This document shows positions 45,688 to 56,801 of a stretch of DNA of 64,000 nucleotides, in pieces (within the stretch, counting starts at the first letter, position 1; each line of letters opens with the position of its first letter). The notes below the pieces were generated by a model, which worked only from the letters and a program-made list of their open reading frames with translations, had not been told where the DNA came from and made no database searches. The position numbers were made by a program, and so were the translations under genes. Source of the stretch: Strobilurus pachycystidiatus (lineage: Eukaryota > Basidiomycota > Agaricomycetes > Agaricales > Physalacriaceae); the NCBI GenBank assembly GCA_019915135.1, contig JAHLMK010000008.1, positions 930,001 through 994,000 of the forward strand. Reading direction: 5' to 3'.

Positions 45688-48679
45688 TTTACGACTGGAC
45701 GGACCCGAATCCTGCTTCACAATTCTGTTTGGCCAGGCTGGCAGAACCGCTGCGTATGTAGCATATTTTGGCAGCGATACAGCTGTCGTCACATGCCTTG
45801 GTCTTGACTGAACTTTTACCTTGGTACCGGTGGAAAGTCTACATGCTCTGGATCAGCTCGAAAAATGCTGAGTGTAGATGAGGAATGCGCACCGTCACTA
45901 GTGATGAATTCGCTTCCATGGCTGCATCCTTCCTTTAGCCACGATGGCCCAAGGAGTTAGAGAATGCCTGGACTCACCTTCTGTGACCAGATGCCACCAA
46001 GTCGCATTCAAAGGATCATCGTCACCCCATTGCGTTATCGAGCCGCCGTACGCCTCGCGCGTGTTGTACTCATATCTTTTTGAAAAGATGTAAAGTGACG
46101 TGCTACCTTTGTCTGGTGGAACAAACGCACGAATATGTGGGACCCACGTTCGTCTGATTGTCCAAAGCGGGGAAGCTGCTGACATCGGCTCTCCACCTGT
46201 TTTGCTGCGTTGACCTTCCAGGCAGGTGGGATGAAGAGAAGGGCACTCACGTATGTGCATCCAGAATGTCAAAGGTCTGTCATTTCTGACGATAAGATAA
46301 CCATTCCACTGAAGACGGAGAACGTACGGCAGAGTCGACCTCGTACATCCGGAAGCCAGAGTTGAGGTTGTTGATGGGTACAATCGATGGACCCATCCAC
46401 GCCACTGTTCCAGCCGTCTCCGCACTCATGTTTGTCCCATTGTTCGCGTAGAAGATCTAGAACGGTTGGGTCAAGGGTATGTTTTGATGTACTGCTCATG
46501 GTTCGAGAGTCACTGACTGAAAGCTGATCTTCGTGTGTATGGCCGAAGAAGATGTCTAGATGCTCGTTGAAGCGATGCTATGAAGTTCTCGACGCAAGAG
46601 AAACGTACTGGCAATGACATGAGGTGCGAAGCGATCAACGCTGTCAATGCTTCATGAACTCGATCAACCCGGGGACTTGGAGGCCCACTTACATTTGATA
46701 AAACAAGTCGGTTGGGTTCAACAAAGGATTGGTACCATCCCATCCGGAGAGGACGTGGCCGACGATCCAGACTAGGGCTATGAGCGCCGATTCATTCATG
46801 ATAGCTAGTATCGCCTACCACGATCGCCATTGTCTTCAGCGTCCTGCAGCTCGTCCGTCAGAAACCTCAGCATGCCGCTGACATCGGGCTGGGACAGATT
46901 GAGGTAGTTAAAGTAGTTGGCTCTAGATCGTAGCTTGAGCGAGTCATAGGAGTTGCGGGACAGAGCTTACTTGTACCCTGATGATGAAAACATAGAATCA
47001 GTCTCGGAAGATGGGATGACGGTGCGACCTTACAAAGGTCGGTGTTCAAAGTAACGATCCTTAGCCCATCGTGTCGGTTAACCATATACGCGGAATAGTG
47101 AGCCCTAGCAAGATCAGCCTCGCTCTTCTTCAGCCAACCCTCGTATTGCCAGAGCGCGGCTAAATGGTCGTAATTCCTGTGCTCCAATGTGAGCTACAAA
47201 GACGTGTGATATGCAAAGGTACTAGAGGCCGTACCAGCTGAATTGGTCCGCCAACCCTTGTCCAATGGCGCGAGGAGCGTCTTGGGCTCTGTAGGATCGT
47301 TGGAATAAGGTGACGCTGAGATGCTCCGCGACACAAATACACACTGGTTGTAACTGTCGTGATTGCCGAGCGCAGCGTATACAGGCCCTCTGCCGAGCAT
47401 TTCTTTGAGGAGGCCATACACGGTGGTCTAAGCAACAATTTTGATAAGCGACATTCAAAACAACCGTGAATAACATCACCTCCGTCCACCTTGCGTAGTC
47501 CCTTGACAGTTCGTTGTCTTTGTCGTGTGAGACAAGATCACCTGTATACAGACTGAAGTCAAATCCAGTATGTACGGTCTCAGTTAGGACGGGTATAGCT
47601 TGAAGGGCGGCCATTGCGAGCGCGAATGGAGAGTCGCTAAAGATTCATCAGCAGCTTGGCAAAGGGGGCAATGAGGTGCGGACCATTTGTAATGTCCATA
47701 GCGGGGTGCAGGATCCAACGGCAGGTCTGGGCTATTGATGTTGAAGTTGTTGACTCGGCAGCAAAGTGCAGAAGTGCAGTTGCCTTCGGATCCCGTCGCG
47801 TACCCTTGAGACGCGTTAGAGCGAAGACAATGTGAAACAAGTCAAGGTAATTACGAGGATCCAGATGCAAGTCAGACAAATGCAAAACCTTCAGTCTCTT
47901 CCCGCTCGGCTGCTTCAGCTCAGGTAACGGATTAGGCTTGTCCTTCGCGAACCATCCTGTCAAGTTCAAGGGAGTTGTTGGCGGGAGGTCACAAAGACTC
48001 AAGAAGTTTTGGCATAGCATCTGCCAGCTCAAGTTAGACGCGTACAAATATGCCTGCTACTTGAAGTCAACACACCTGCCCATCATATCCGCCAACGTCG
48101 GCATTGGCAAGGACTTGAGTGATGACCGAGCCGAGGGCCAAGACACTGTAATCCGTGCTACACGTATTCGAGAATGCAAAAGCCTCGCAAAGTTCAACAG
48201 CGAGCGTAGGGCCCTCCTCAGGTGCAGCAAGAGCTAAAAACTTGGCTATTTCAAGTCCAGCCTGGCATCTAGCACAAGTGTTGTCGCCGAATATGGGGTT
48301 AACGGCAATGGAATGAATTTGCGCAGATGCCTGACGACGCAGACGCTCAGCCGACGCGACTGGGGGCAGAGGATGTGGGTCGACAGTGTTGTTCTGGGGA
48401 ATCGTGGATGGGCTAGTCAACTTGAGAGGGTACACTTTGTGCTAATCCCATGAATCTCAATCGCCTGAATACAAGATATGTAGAAGAACATACCGAGACA
48501 GGATCTGAGATCTTGGGCTGCACTTGGACATTTGTTCCGGTGGGATTATTGTAATACTCCCGGAACACAGACGTAGGAAAAGTCCCTGGGGCAGTATAGG
48601 GAACTGCAGTCTGCTCCAAGATGAGACCGCATGCAGTTATGAAGAGACCAGCAAGAACAAGCGAGCCGGTGAACATCAT
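45688..48679 (-). CDS. Secreted acid-sphingomyelinase-like phosphodiesterase
   Basis: A multi-exon gene of about 700 residues. The N-terminus MMFTGSLVLAGLFITACG is a signal peptide. A saposin-B-like domain carries CARCQAGLEIAKFLA and ELCEAFAFSNTC. The metallophosphatase core has LKVLHLSDLHLDPR (D-x-H), LYTGDLVSHD, YAALGNHDSYNQC (GNHD), a histidine in VWIVGHVLSGWDG and DIFFGHTHEDQ, so the metal ligands are complete. The C-terminus, after two further introns, reads VTEAMEANSSL ... FHRYQGKSSV ... CIAAKICYIRSGSAS, matching the family end and extending the gene to 45688. It likely hydrolyses sphingomyelin-type phospholipids outside the cell or in the vacuole. Confidence 0.9.
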
Positions 48680-50093
48680 GACGATACAGCAGAACGAGAT
48701 CAGTGTCACCAATCACTGTGCCTCTTTATCAGTAGCGTGCTTCTGAGCCAACGTGATCACCAATTGAATGTACGCCAGACACGTTCGTGCTATGGATGCT
48801 GTGGAAGACGTCGAAGATTTGAGTTTGCCGCTAGCTACAAACCGGTAAGTAAGTGTCGGTTTGGAAGTCGAAGTGTTGGTCATCGGAGTTGCACTGATAT
48901 GTGCCGACCGTGCTCAAATGTCCACCAAGCTACCTAGTCATCAAAGGCGCACTTCCGCCTAACAATCACCTCGTGCGCGAGCCGCCTACAGCGAGCATCC
49001 GGGGAAGCGAGCAGACCCAGTTCAGTCGTTTCGGCAGGCGGGTGAGTAAATGGTGGCAGGAGCGAGAGTGGTGATTAGATGAGATAGCGTTTGGTGATCG
49101 CCAAGAGAGTCACAGTGTTCCTGCATACAGAGGTTGCGGCCAACTGGCCGGCCCTATGCAGAGCGACGGTTTAGTGATACAAGGACCTGATCCAAGGCGC
49201 AGGAACACGGATTTCCTTGGTTCAACGTGTACAAATATGGCCCTACATGCTCAACCACAACGTTGACGACGTCATCGACGACGCATTTTCCTTGAACTCG
49301 CGCTGGACGGTACTCAAAAGATCCGACACGACGTGATACAGTCTCAAGAGTCAAAAGCAGTTGCTCGTTCGTTGCATTGGTCGTGGCATTGGTCGTACGG
49401 CAGGGCGCCTTGTGGCTATGTGTGCAGCGCGGTGAGTGGCACCGTGGCTCCACTGCCATCAACCTCCTAACAAAGCACAATCGATTAGTCATTTTAATTT
49501 GTTTTTGCCACGGCTGTCCATTCATAACAGTGGCGCACACAGTCAGATGCCAGCAGAACTGCATCAAACACAAGTTACGGTTGCATTCAAAAGTGGCGCC
49601 GTTTCTCGGGTATGCTCGGTATCCATTCATTACAACGGCATTGAACAAGTCAGATCTGTGACAACACTTGAACGTAAGAGAGCATCAAGCACTTTGGCTC
49701 CGACGTCTCCACTCCAGCGGACACAAATTGCGCCGATAGACCTAACCATCAAAGTTGTCAAGGAGATGGTGAAAGGGACTCAGCAAGGCAGTAGTCGTCG
49801 CAAGTCGAACACACTCCGCTGGATAATCGATGAATAAACAATAGATAGATAGAACAATTAGAGGGCAATGTAGAGAAATATATGGATACAGGATATCGAT
49901 AGGCGGCCGAGACGAGTGTAGTGTAGTAGACAGCTGATGTGGGGGATACAGGGCATGACAATGGTTCCATATAGCAAAAAGGCAGCATCTTAACCCTTGG
50001 TGAGTGAAGATACACGAGGCAAGGATGAGGATCATACCAAGACAGAACGACCAGCCGCGCCAGGACTGAGGACGCCAGGCCTCTTGCCGACGG
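48680..50093. other. 1.4-kb intergenic region with a doubtful frame
   Basis: Holds the sphingomyelinase promoter and the 3' side of the small gene at 50094. A minus-strand frame of 164 codons (49154-49648) and a plus-strand frame of 133 codons overlap here; neither shows a domain. A 12-base direct repeat, gcattggtcgt plus one base, is duplicated in tandem near 49374-49397. A gata/taga run lies at about 49844-49852. Confidence 0.4.
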
Positions 50094-50549
50094 TCATAAT
50101 GGGCGTCGGCCACGGACGGGCGATTCAGAGTCAGATGAGGACGAGGAGGATGCGGAGGACGGCGGTGAGGGGCTCGCCAACGGCCGGGCTCGAGCGTTCT
50201 CTGCTGCTTTCATTTCCGCTCTCTTGGCCTTTTCCTCTGCCGAGCGTCTCGACTCTGCCCAAAGCTGCAATGTCCACGCGTGCAGCTCGCGAGAATACAG
50301 AATGAAGGGTTGGGGGTCGTTGGGATCATGGCGTGGATGGGGTGGCCCCGAGAGCATAATGTTGGGGGAGACGGCGCCAGCTCGATGAAGGGAAAAGTAA
50401 CGGAGGCTGTACAACAGATCAGCCTTTTAAAGTATACTACGAAGCCCGGATCATACAGCCGCCCAGAACTCCAAACTCGGCTTTGCGTGGAGTAGATCCC
50501 TGTCCGCCCCCATGCGCCGCAAAGAAGCCTCGGATAAGTTTTTCAACAT
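50094..50549 (-). CDS. Small uncharacterised protein, 140 residues
   Basis: Two exons, 50549-50457 and 50423-50094, make 140 residues. The N-terminal two-thirds look folded and conserved-like: LSEASLRRMGADRDLLHA, PSLEFWAA, LRYFSLHRAGAVSPNI, PPHPRHDPNDPQPFILYSRE and LHAWTLQLWAESRR. The C-terminus is a basic helix followed by a Ser-rich acidic tail. I do not recognise the family. The proposed intron is 33 bases (gtatga to aaag), shorter than any other here. Without it the first exon runs into a stop. A sequencing error or a different first exon are alternatives. Confidence 0.6.
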
Positions 50550-51024
50550 GCACCGTACGTGGCACTACATTCAAGCACCTTTCTTGTCCGTTCTTTCTGC
50601 CCGTGAGACTCTGAGTCTGTCGCTCAAGCGCTGAGATCATCTGTCATTGTTTACCCTGAACGCCAGTAGCGATTCCGAAGCTATATCACTGGTGATCGAC
50701 AAATAGACTGAGGCGTTGATCAAGTCCCTGATGTCAGTCTCGCTTCTTTGCGCATGAATACGCAGTTTGGGCACACCCGGAGGCGACCAAGGTGACCAGG
50801 GTTTCAGACTTGCAGCTACAGGATTGGGCACATGTGAATCGCGCATCTACTGTATTATCAGGCGGGACATCTCCGAATTTGCTCGCTGTGAGGCGCTACT
50901 TACACCCATCAGAGTATGCACAATGCACATAGCAAAAAAATGTAAGCGATAGATACAATCAGTAAGTAATTGCGATAGCAAAAGCACAAAGTCAGTACAG
51001 CAGTCCATAAGTCATGTCTAAACG
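50550..51024. other. Gap between small gene and CSC1-like stop
   Basis: 475 bases with one featureless 69-codon frame on the minus strand. Probably promoter of the small gene and 3' UTR of the channel gene. Confidence 0.4.
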
Positions 51025-54000
51025 TCAATGCGGTCGTTGAAGCACGTCATCTGTTGCTCTTACATCCAGGGTGACCTGGAGGTCGTGGTATTTCTGCAGG
51101 TCCACAGCTTCAGAACGCGCCACCCCAGCCGAGTCACGAGGTAGCCAGATAATCGGAGGCGGGGCAACAAGCTCTGGCGCGTACAGAATCCCTGCCATAT
51201 CCTCCGCATGATCGATAAACGGAAGAGGTGGAAGATGGGGAGGGGCATCTGGATGGGTTCTGGCTGCCCGCTCAGTTGCTGTCAGGTCATCCAGCGTCTC
51301 GGTTTCTCCGAAAAGTTCATGATTAGGTGACGAGCTCCACATTCAAATTGAAGACGACTTACTCAAGGGAACCGGTCCTCGATGATTAGACGATGAGGGC
51401 ATAACGGCCAGGGTGAGACTCATCATCTCCAGTACAGACGCCATGGAGCCCCGTGTTCTGCCGCCTGCGCGCCCGCTCGAAATGTGGCTGTCATCGTCTT
51501 CTTCAGACGGGACACGCTTCTTCGCGGTAGTCCTGAACGTCGCTAAAGAATCTTTCGTAATGGCACTGAGTGAGCGCTGCCCGGGCTCCCGTGTCTTCCA
51601 AAACGCGTAGATCTCCACAAAAATGATGACCGCCACACCTGTTCCGGCGAGAACACCTCCTTCGATCCAGATTTCGTTCGCAAGGAAAATGAGTCCAAGA
51701 AGAATGGGTTGAAACGCGACAAGCGTCCCAAATCGACGTAACATCCAGATCTGTAGGAGCCCGCCAGTCTGGGAATGCGTGCGACCATAGACGTAGCCGA
51801 CGAGGAATCGATGAGCTGCCCGTGCGTTTCATCAGCTCGGCAAATCAATAAGAGTGATACTCGCCCACCAATTAATGTCAAGAACAGCAGTAGCACCACA
51901 GCTGGCCCAATCAAAGGGAAAATGAGGGAGAACGTCGAGGCGAAAACGATAGCCAACACGCATGCGCCGGTCGCAAATGATGGGTCATACGTCCTAGGGT
52001 ACAGAGCTATGATGTCGTTTAATGATAAAGACCGGACAGCTGCAACATGCTTGGCGTACCTCTGAACCGTTGCCGTGGCGTAAGCGCCTGCTTCTCCGCC
52101 CGGAGGACCCGCCAGAGCCTGAGCGGCTGCAGCAAAAGAAGACCGGGAACAATTATCGCAACTTGGATGATAATTGTAAGAGCCAGAACCATCATGTATA
52201 TTGACCCGCTCGCTACCGAAGTCGCCTTCTCGTGGTCCGTACTGGAGTCTGTACTGAACGTCCGAATGGCGAAAAGTAAACCCCCGACAGCCAAGATACA
52301 TGTTATGCTCGTGGCTGTCAGAATGAAGAAGACTAATTTGAAGATGAGCATCTGACCACCGGATATAGATATCGATCCTCGAATATTGGCGATCCCTATA
52401 ATGAAACGAATCAGGGTACAGGAGAAAGCAGACAGATATTGGTCTTACAGCCTACGATGGCGAGTGCGAGGCAGAAAAAGACGGTAGCACCGACGGCAGG
52501 GACAAGGACAGTGGCGATACCAGATGGGATATTGCTTGTATCCCGTATGGGGTGCAAAAAAGGCAGATAATGAGCAAAGTCAGGTGCGTTGGAGAGAGCC
52601 AATCCCGAGGCGGCGGTCACTTGAGAAGAGTATTAGCGGCGACTTCCAGACACGAAGAATGAAATTATTCACATCCACACGCTAGAAGGAAGACCACGAT
52701 GCCGATGCACGCCCACATCACTGTTGTATCTAGGAGTGTTCTTTCGTGCTGTAACACATCCCAGCGGATATCCTCCTTGGCCCTGCCCTCGATGAGCTGT
52801 ATGCTCGGAAGATGTCGAAGCCCACGCCCAACCATGAGCCATCCTTTAATCCTTGCCCCATCTGCTATATCGTTGTAGCTGTCCCTCTGAGCATCCGCAA
52901 TCTCTGCATTGATGGCCTTCAGTTTCGTTCGCCATACGGTGATATCGCCATAGACATCTCCGAGATATTCATAATCGATACCGTCCTGGGGACGAACAAA
53001 TGGCTGTGACGGTTGGAGCCGAAGGTGAGGTGGAGGCACGGCTTCTTTCTCGTTGTCCACAGCTTTGCTTCTGAAAGGAAACGTCTCGCGCCGAGCCGTT
53101 GAGAGAGGTGTCTTGTCCATTCTGGATCGTCTTCGGAACGAGGAAGGACCTGCTTGGGGGTTGGCATTCATGTCAGACTCGTACTCTCCCGAGTCCTCTG
53201 TGATGTCAACCCAATCCTCATCATCATGGCGTCCCAGCTCATCTGGGTTGTGATTTGGGCCATGTATCCTGGGGTCCGGGATTGAAGACAGCTGGTCGCG
53301 TGACACACTGGGACCAAGCTCGCCAGAGCCATCGACACGTAGATAGCTCCCAAGACGATAGTGCTCCAATGACGCCGAACGCCGATTCACCTCCTGGAAG
53401 CGGCTACCAATGACACGGGAGTTTATCGATTCTGCTAGAGTTGGCTGCACTTCACTGTCCGCGGAGAACCGACCGCCGTTGAGACCTTGCACGCCGCGGA
53501 GTTTGTAATACTGCGAAGGTGCAACGAACGAGGTCGGTGCTAGCGACGAGGCTGCCAAAGCAGGGTTAGAACGACGACGACGACGCTTGGGAGCAAAGTG
53601 AGCCCTTCATTTTACCAGGCCGCCACATAGAAAGAAAACATACTGAATTGCGAAGGGGCCTGGGCCGACTGATGACAGGTCGGTCTGGGTCACCCACCTG
53701 AGAAGGCTGCCAATCTGCAATAGAGGGATCTGGCGTCGTGAGTCGGAAGGAGCTGATATAGCGCGTCTCAGCTATTTCCAGATTTTCCAAAATTTGATCC
53801 CGCTCTTCTATCAAGAAGGCAATAAGTCCCGTCTCACTGTGATGTTGGGATGAGTGGGGATGTCATGATGGCCTATCTTGTTACTCACGAGATCGAGAAC
53901 AAGCTTTCAACGTCAATCTCCGCGACCGCGTTATCGCTAGTCAGTGGTTCATTCTCTCCGCTCCGATTCCGTCGCCTAGTGCTGTTGCTTCTGCTTTCGC

Positions 54001-55352
54001 TGCCATTTCTGCGCGCGTTTTGATCAAACGAGGAGCTCAGCCCAGCAGCCAAGAGAAAGTCCTTTAGACGTTTCTCTCCCCAACCAACAAAACCAGGCGC
54101 GTCGGTCGCGCTCAACCAGCCCATGTCCCTCCCTCCGCAGCGCGTCGCGATCCACCGATTTCGGTAAGCAACGACCTTGTTGAACTCCTTGATGACCTTC
54201 CACAACGCCGGTAACAGCGCCAAAACCAGCGTAAGGACAGTCAGAATGATGATACGCGCACGGAAGTTTGGGCTATCCGTTGCATCCGCCCGCTTTTGAA
54301 TGGTCGCAAGATTTGAAATGTCGATATCTTCACTCTTCAGTAGCCGAAGTAGACGCGACAAGCTAAGATCCTGTAGCGTGTTGTAGCCTCCGCCGTAGAT
54401 TGAAGGATTGGGTAGATCGGCATTGCAAGGTATGGACACCAAGTACAGCGGAAGTGCTCCCGCGAGACCTAAGATAGCCCAGCCTAGGCAGATGAGGAAG
54501 CTCACCCAGACAACGCGTTGTGCGAGCTGTTCGTCCGATGGGAAAAGTTCAGCGTCTGTCCGGATAGATCTACCCGCATCGGAGACATTCGAGGGCATGC
54601 CGGGCACAAGGGGCACATGAGGAATAAGAAACGCCCAAAATGAATTGCTGAGTGGCTTTGGCCGCAGACTGTTCGCTCCCATAAGTATAATGTTCGTAAA
54701 TGTTGATGATCGGTTTACGTACTCTTGTTGGACAAACCACTCGCGGAGACCGTACACCTGTCGGAAACGGGGACGCAGGACCGCAAATATGAGCTGTCCA
54801 GAAGACATGAGTACGATATCGTAGTGCAGAACGACTGCGCACCCATATCAGCAGCCCGATGGCACCGGGCACGATTAGCGCTGCTATCAATCCGTCGGAT
54901 GCAGAGTCAAGCCCATCCCCCACGCACACAGGATTCACGCCGGTGCTCGAAAGTGCAGAGGTAGGAGAGGCCGTGCTAGATAGGGCGGTCCCAGAGCCGG
55001 GTGAGGTAGTGGGTAGAGAAGCCAGCGTACTGGTATAAGTGGTATCTGAATAGGAAGTGAACGTGGTGGACGAGTCGGAGACCGTGGTGACGGGAGTTGA
55101 TGATGTGAAAGTTGTTGTCCCTGCGCCGCCACCGTGTCCAGATGTAGACGAGGCGGGTGAAGAAAATGATGATGCCGTTGATGATGACGAGAGGGTATCC
55201 GAGGTGGCAGAAAATGAAGAATAATACGAGGAAGAGGAAGAGGCGTCCGTGGCGGACTTGGTGGGTAAGAACACCGACGTCGAACCATCGGTTGTGACGG
55301 TTGTCCACCAAAGCTGAGGGTAGTGGGGAGCGCGGGGGGTGATGCCGGTCAT
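51025..55352 (-). CDS. CSC1/OSCA-type (RSN1/DUF221) membrane channel with Ser/Thr-rich ectodomain
   Basis: A gene of roughly 1,250 residues in about ten exons. The first ~150 residues after a short start are almost pure Ser/Thr/Ala/Gly and should be heavily O-glycosylated. A first span follows (LIAALIVPGAIGLLIWV), then further spans such as VVWVSFLICLGWAILGLAG and IILTVLTLVLALLPALWKV. A long cytoplasmic region holds RNRWIATRCGGRDMGWL and acidic Ser-rich segments. The C-terminal channel core has GIVVFLLACV, LIFKLVFFILTATSIT, IYMMVLALTIIIQVAIIVPG, FSLIFPLIGPAVVLLLFLTL, RFLVGYVYGR, TGGLLQIWMLRRF and EGGVLAGTGVAVIIFVEIYA. Family role: osmotically or mechanically gated cation channels or lipid scramblases. 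Confidence 0.8.
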
Positions 55353-55856
55353 GATGTCGTGAATGGGTTAAGTTAGAGAGAACGTCGTGTGTCGGTGGCG
55401 GGATGTGTTCATGAAAGTCGTGGCGAACAAGTCCGAGGTAACAACGCACTCGATCGCGCTGGCCTGGAGGTTTCGACCACTTGCACCACGATGTCGATCA
55501 CTTGGGCGTTGGCTTCGAAGCTCGCTTGCGCTTATTTGACGAACGTAGAGGTATCGGGAAACCTACAGCGCGCTCTTGCTCTGCATTTTCACACTCCTGC
55601 GCGCATATGTCATTCGTGGAGTTTTTCAGTTACATTTCCTTCCATGGACCTTGATCCATTTCTGTCAATACCGGTCCGTTCGCGTCACCATAGCGATCGT
55701 TCTGCCAAGTGCCTGGCTATCGGACAATGGACAACCAATCAGATACTGACAGTCACCTCCCCATCTCGACTTCGACTGGAACCGCGTGAGGACTACGCTG
55801 AATCTGGGGTTGATGGCGACATTACCTGAATGTCTCAGTGATACGTGCATGGATGC
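55353..55856. other. Upstream region of the channel gene
   Basis: 504 bases. A 146-codon plus-strand frame (55389-55829) covers most of it but has no domain or biased composition, and it would overlap the channel promoter. I treat it as chance. Confidence 0.4.
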
Positions 55857-56087
55857 CTAAACACCTTTGCTTTCTGGGTCGACAAGAACACCATCCTTCA
55901 ACACCCATCTGGCTGCCGGCTTGGTCCAGGGCGCGTCGGTTTGATCCACTGGTGACGGAATCTCCTCTCGCGGTGGATTCTTCTTGGGCTTGAGCCCAAG
56001 CGGTATCTTGGTCGCCCCACTCTCTTTCGGCTTCAACTTTGGCTCATCGCCCGCCGTAATCTTGTCTTTGCTTGGAATGCAACCCAT
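55857..56087 (-). CDS. Small protein with N-myristoylation/palmitoylation start (MGCIPSK)
   Basis: A single exon of 76 residues. It begins MGCIPSKDK: Gly2 and Ser6 fit the N-myristoyltransferase consensus and Cys3 is a likely palmitoylation site. The rest is Lys/Pro-rich (KLKPKESGATKIPLGLKPKK) and ends with an ordered block, PSPVDQTDAPWTKPAARWVL, then a DPES tail. I do not recognise the family. The sequence suggests a lipid-anchored peripheral membrane protein, perhaps an adaptor. An in-frame ATG at 56135 would add 16 residues and bury the acylation site, so 56087 is preferred. It lies between the channel gene and DCAF11, all on the minus strand but with separate promoters. Confidence 0.68.
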   Translation of the reverse strand: MGCIPSKDKITAGDEPKLKPKESGATKIPLGLKPKKNPPREEIPSPVDQTDAPWTKPAARWVLKDGVLVDPESKGV

Positions 56088-56801
56088 TATGTCTATCTGC
56101 GAGGCTTCAGCGTTGCGAATCTCCTTACCGAGCATCACTTACCCGCTTGATGCCCGGGGGGGTCAGAATGAAAGTCCACTTATGTGCCTGCGATCACCAT
56201 TATATATACAGGCTCTATTTCAAGGGAGCGTAGAGGTAAGTTTTACATCTCAGCCCTGTGTCGTGAAGCTAGTTGATGAGATACACTATGGCCTAGACCC
56301 GGCCTGAGCCAGTAGAATCGTATCACTTGAGGTGTACAAGTATCTCCATAGCCAATCAGGAGGTATCAAGTTCACGATCTAGACCTCCGGCGTGTTAGGA
56401 ACGAAAGAATGAAATTTCGTTTAGAAGACTTTTTACTAGCCAGCCATGTATACAGGAATGCTAGCACATGTCGAGTATTCTCCAATGAGCTCGTGTAAGT
56501 CAAGCAGGCCTGTCGACTTGATGATGGTCATCCTTCTGTCTGGTTCGAGATGGAATGAAAGGCGGCTACTTCCGCAGATCGAGAATATGTACTGTACACA
56601 AGCTCGAGAGGTGATGAGTGTCACAGTCGCAATCTTAAAGCGGTGATGTCTCTTTCTTCGGTTTCATGCTGGACGAGCCTGAGGCAGGCGAGGAAGCCTC
56701 ATTCCTCCGCACTTGGACTCCAGACTAGTTACATATACAAAGAAGGCGCATACACGTACAGGAGAAGGAATACAAGAGGTCGAAGTATCCAGCATGTGGA
56801 A
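56088..56801. other. Intergenic region between small acylated protein and DCAF11
   Basis: 714 bases holding the promoter of the small gene and the 3' UTR of DCAF11. Short frames on both strands have no coding character. Confidence 0.4.

Noticed and set aside
49154..49648. Minus-strand 164-codon frame with a TNATTNAT repeat
   Set aside because: Starts in promoter-like sequence, has no recognisable fold, and the repeat is a short tandem DNA duplication. Kept only as a note in the intergenic entry.
50637..50846. Minus-strand 69-codon frame next to the small uncharacterised gene
   Set aside because: Could not be spliced to the neighbouring gene and shows no domain.
55389..55829. Plus-strand 146-codon frame in the channel promoter
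   Set aside because: No domain or codon-bias cue and it would occupy the only promoter space of a large gene.
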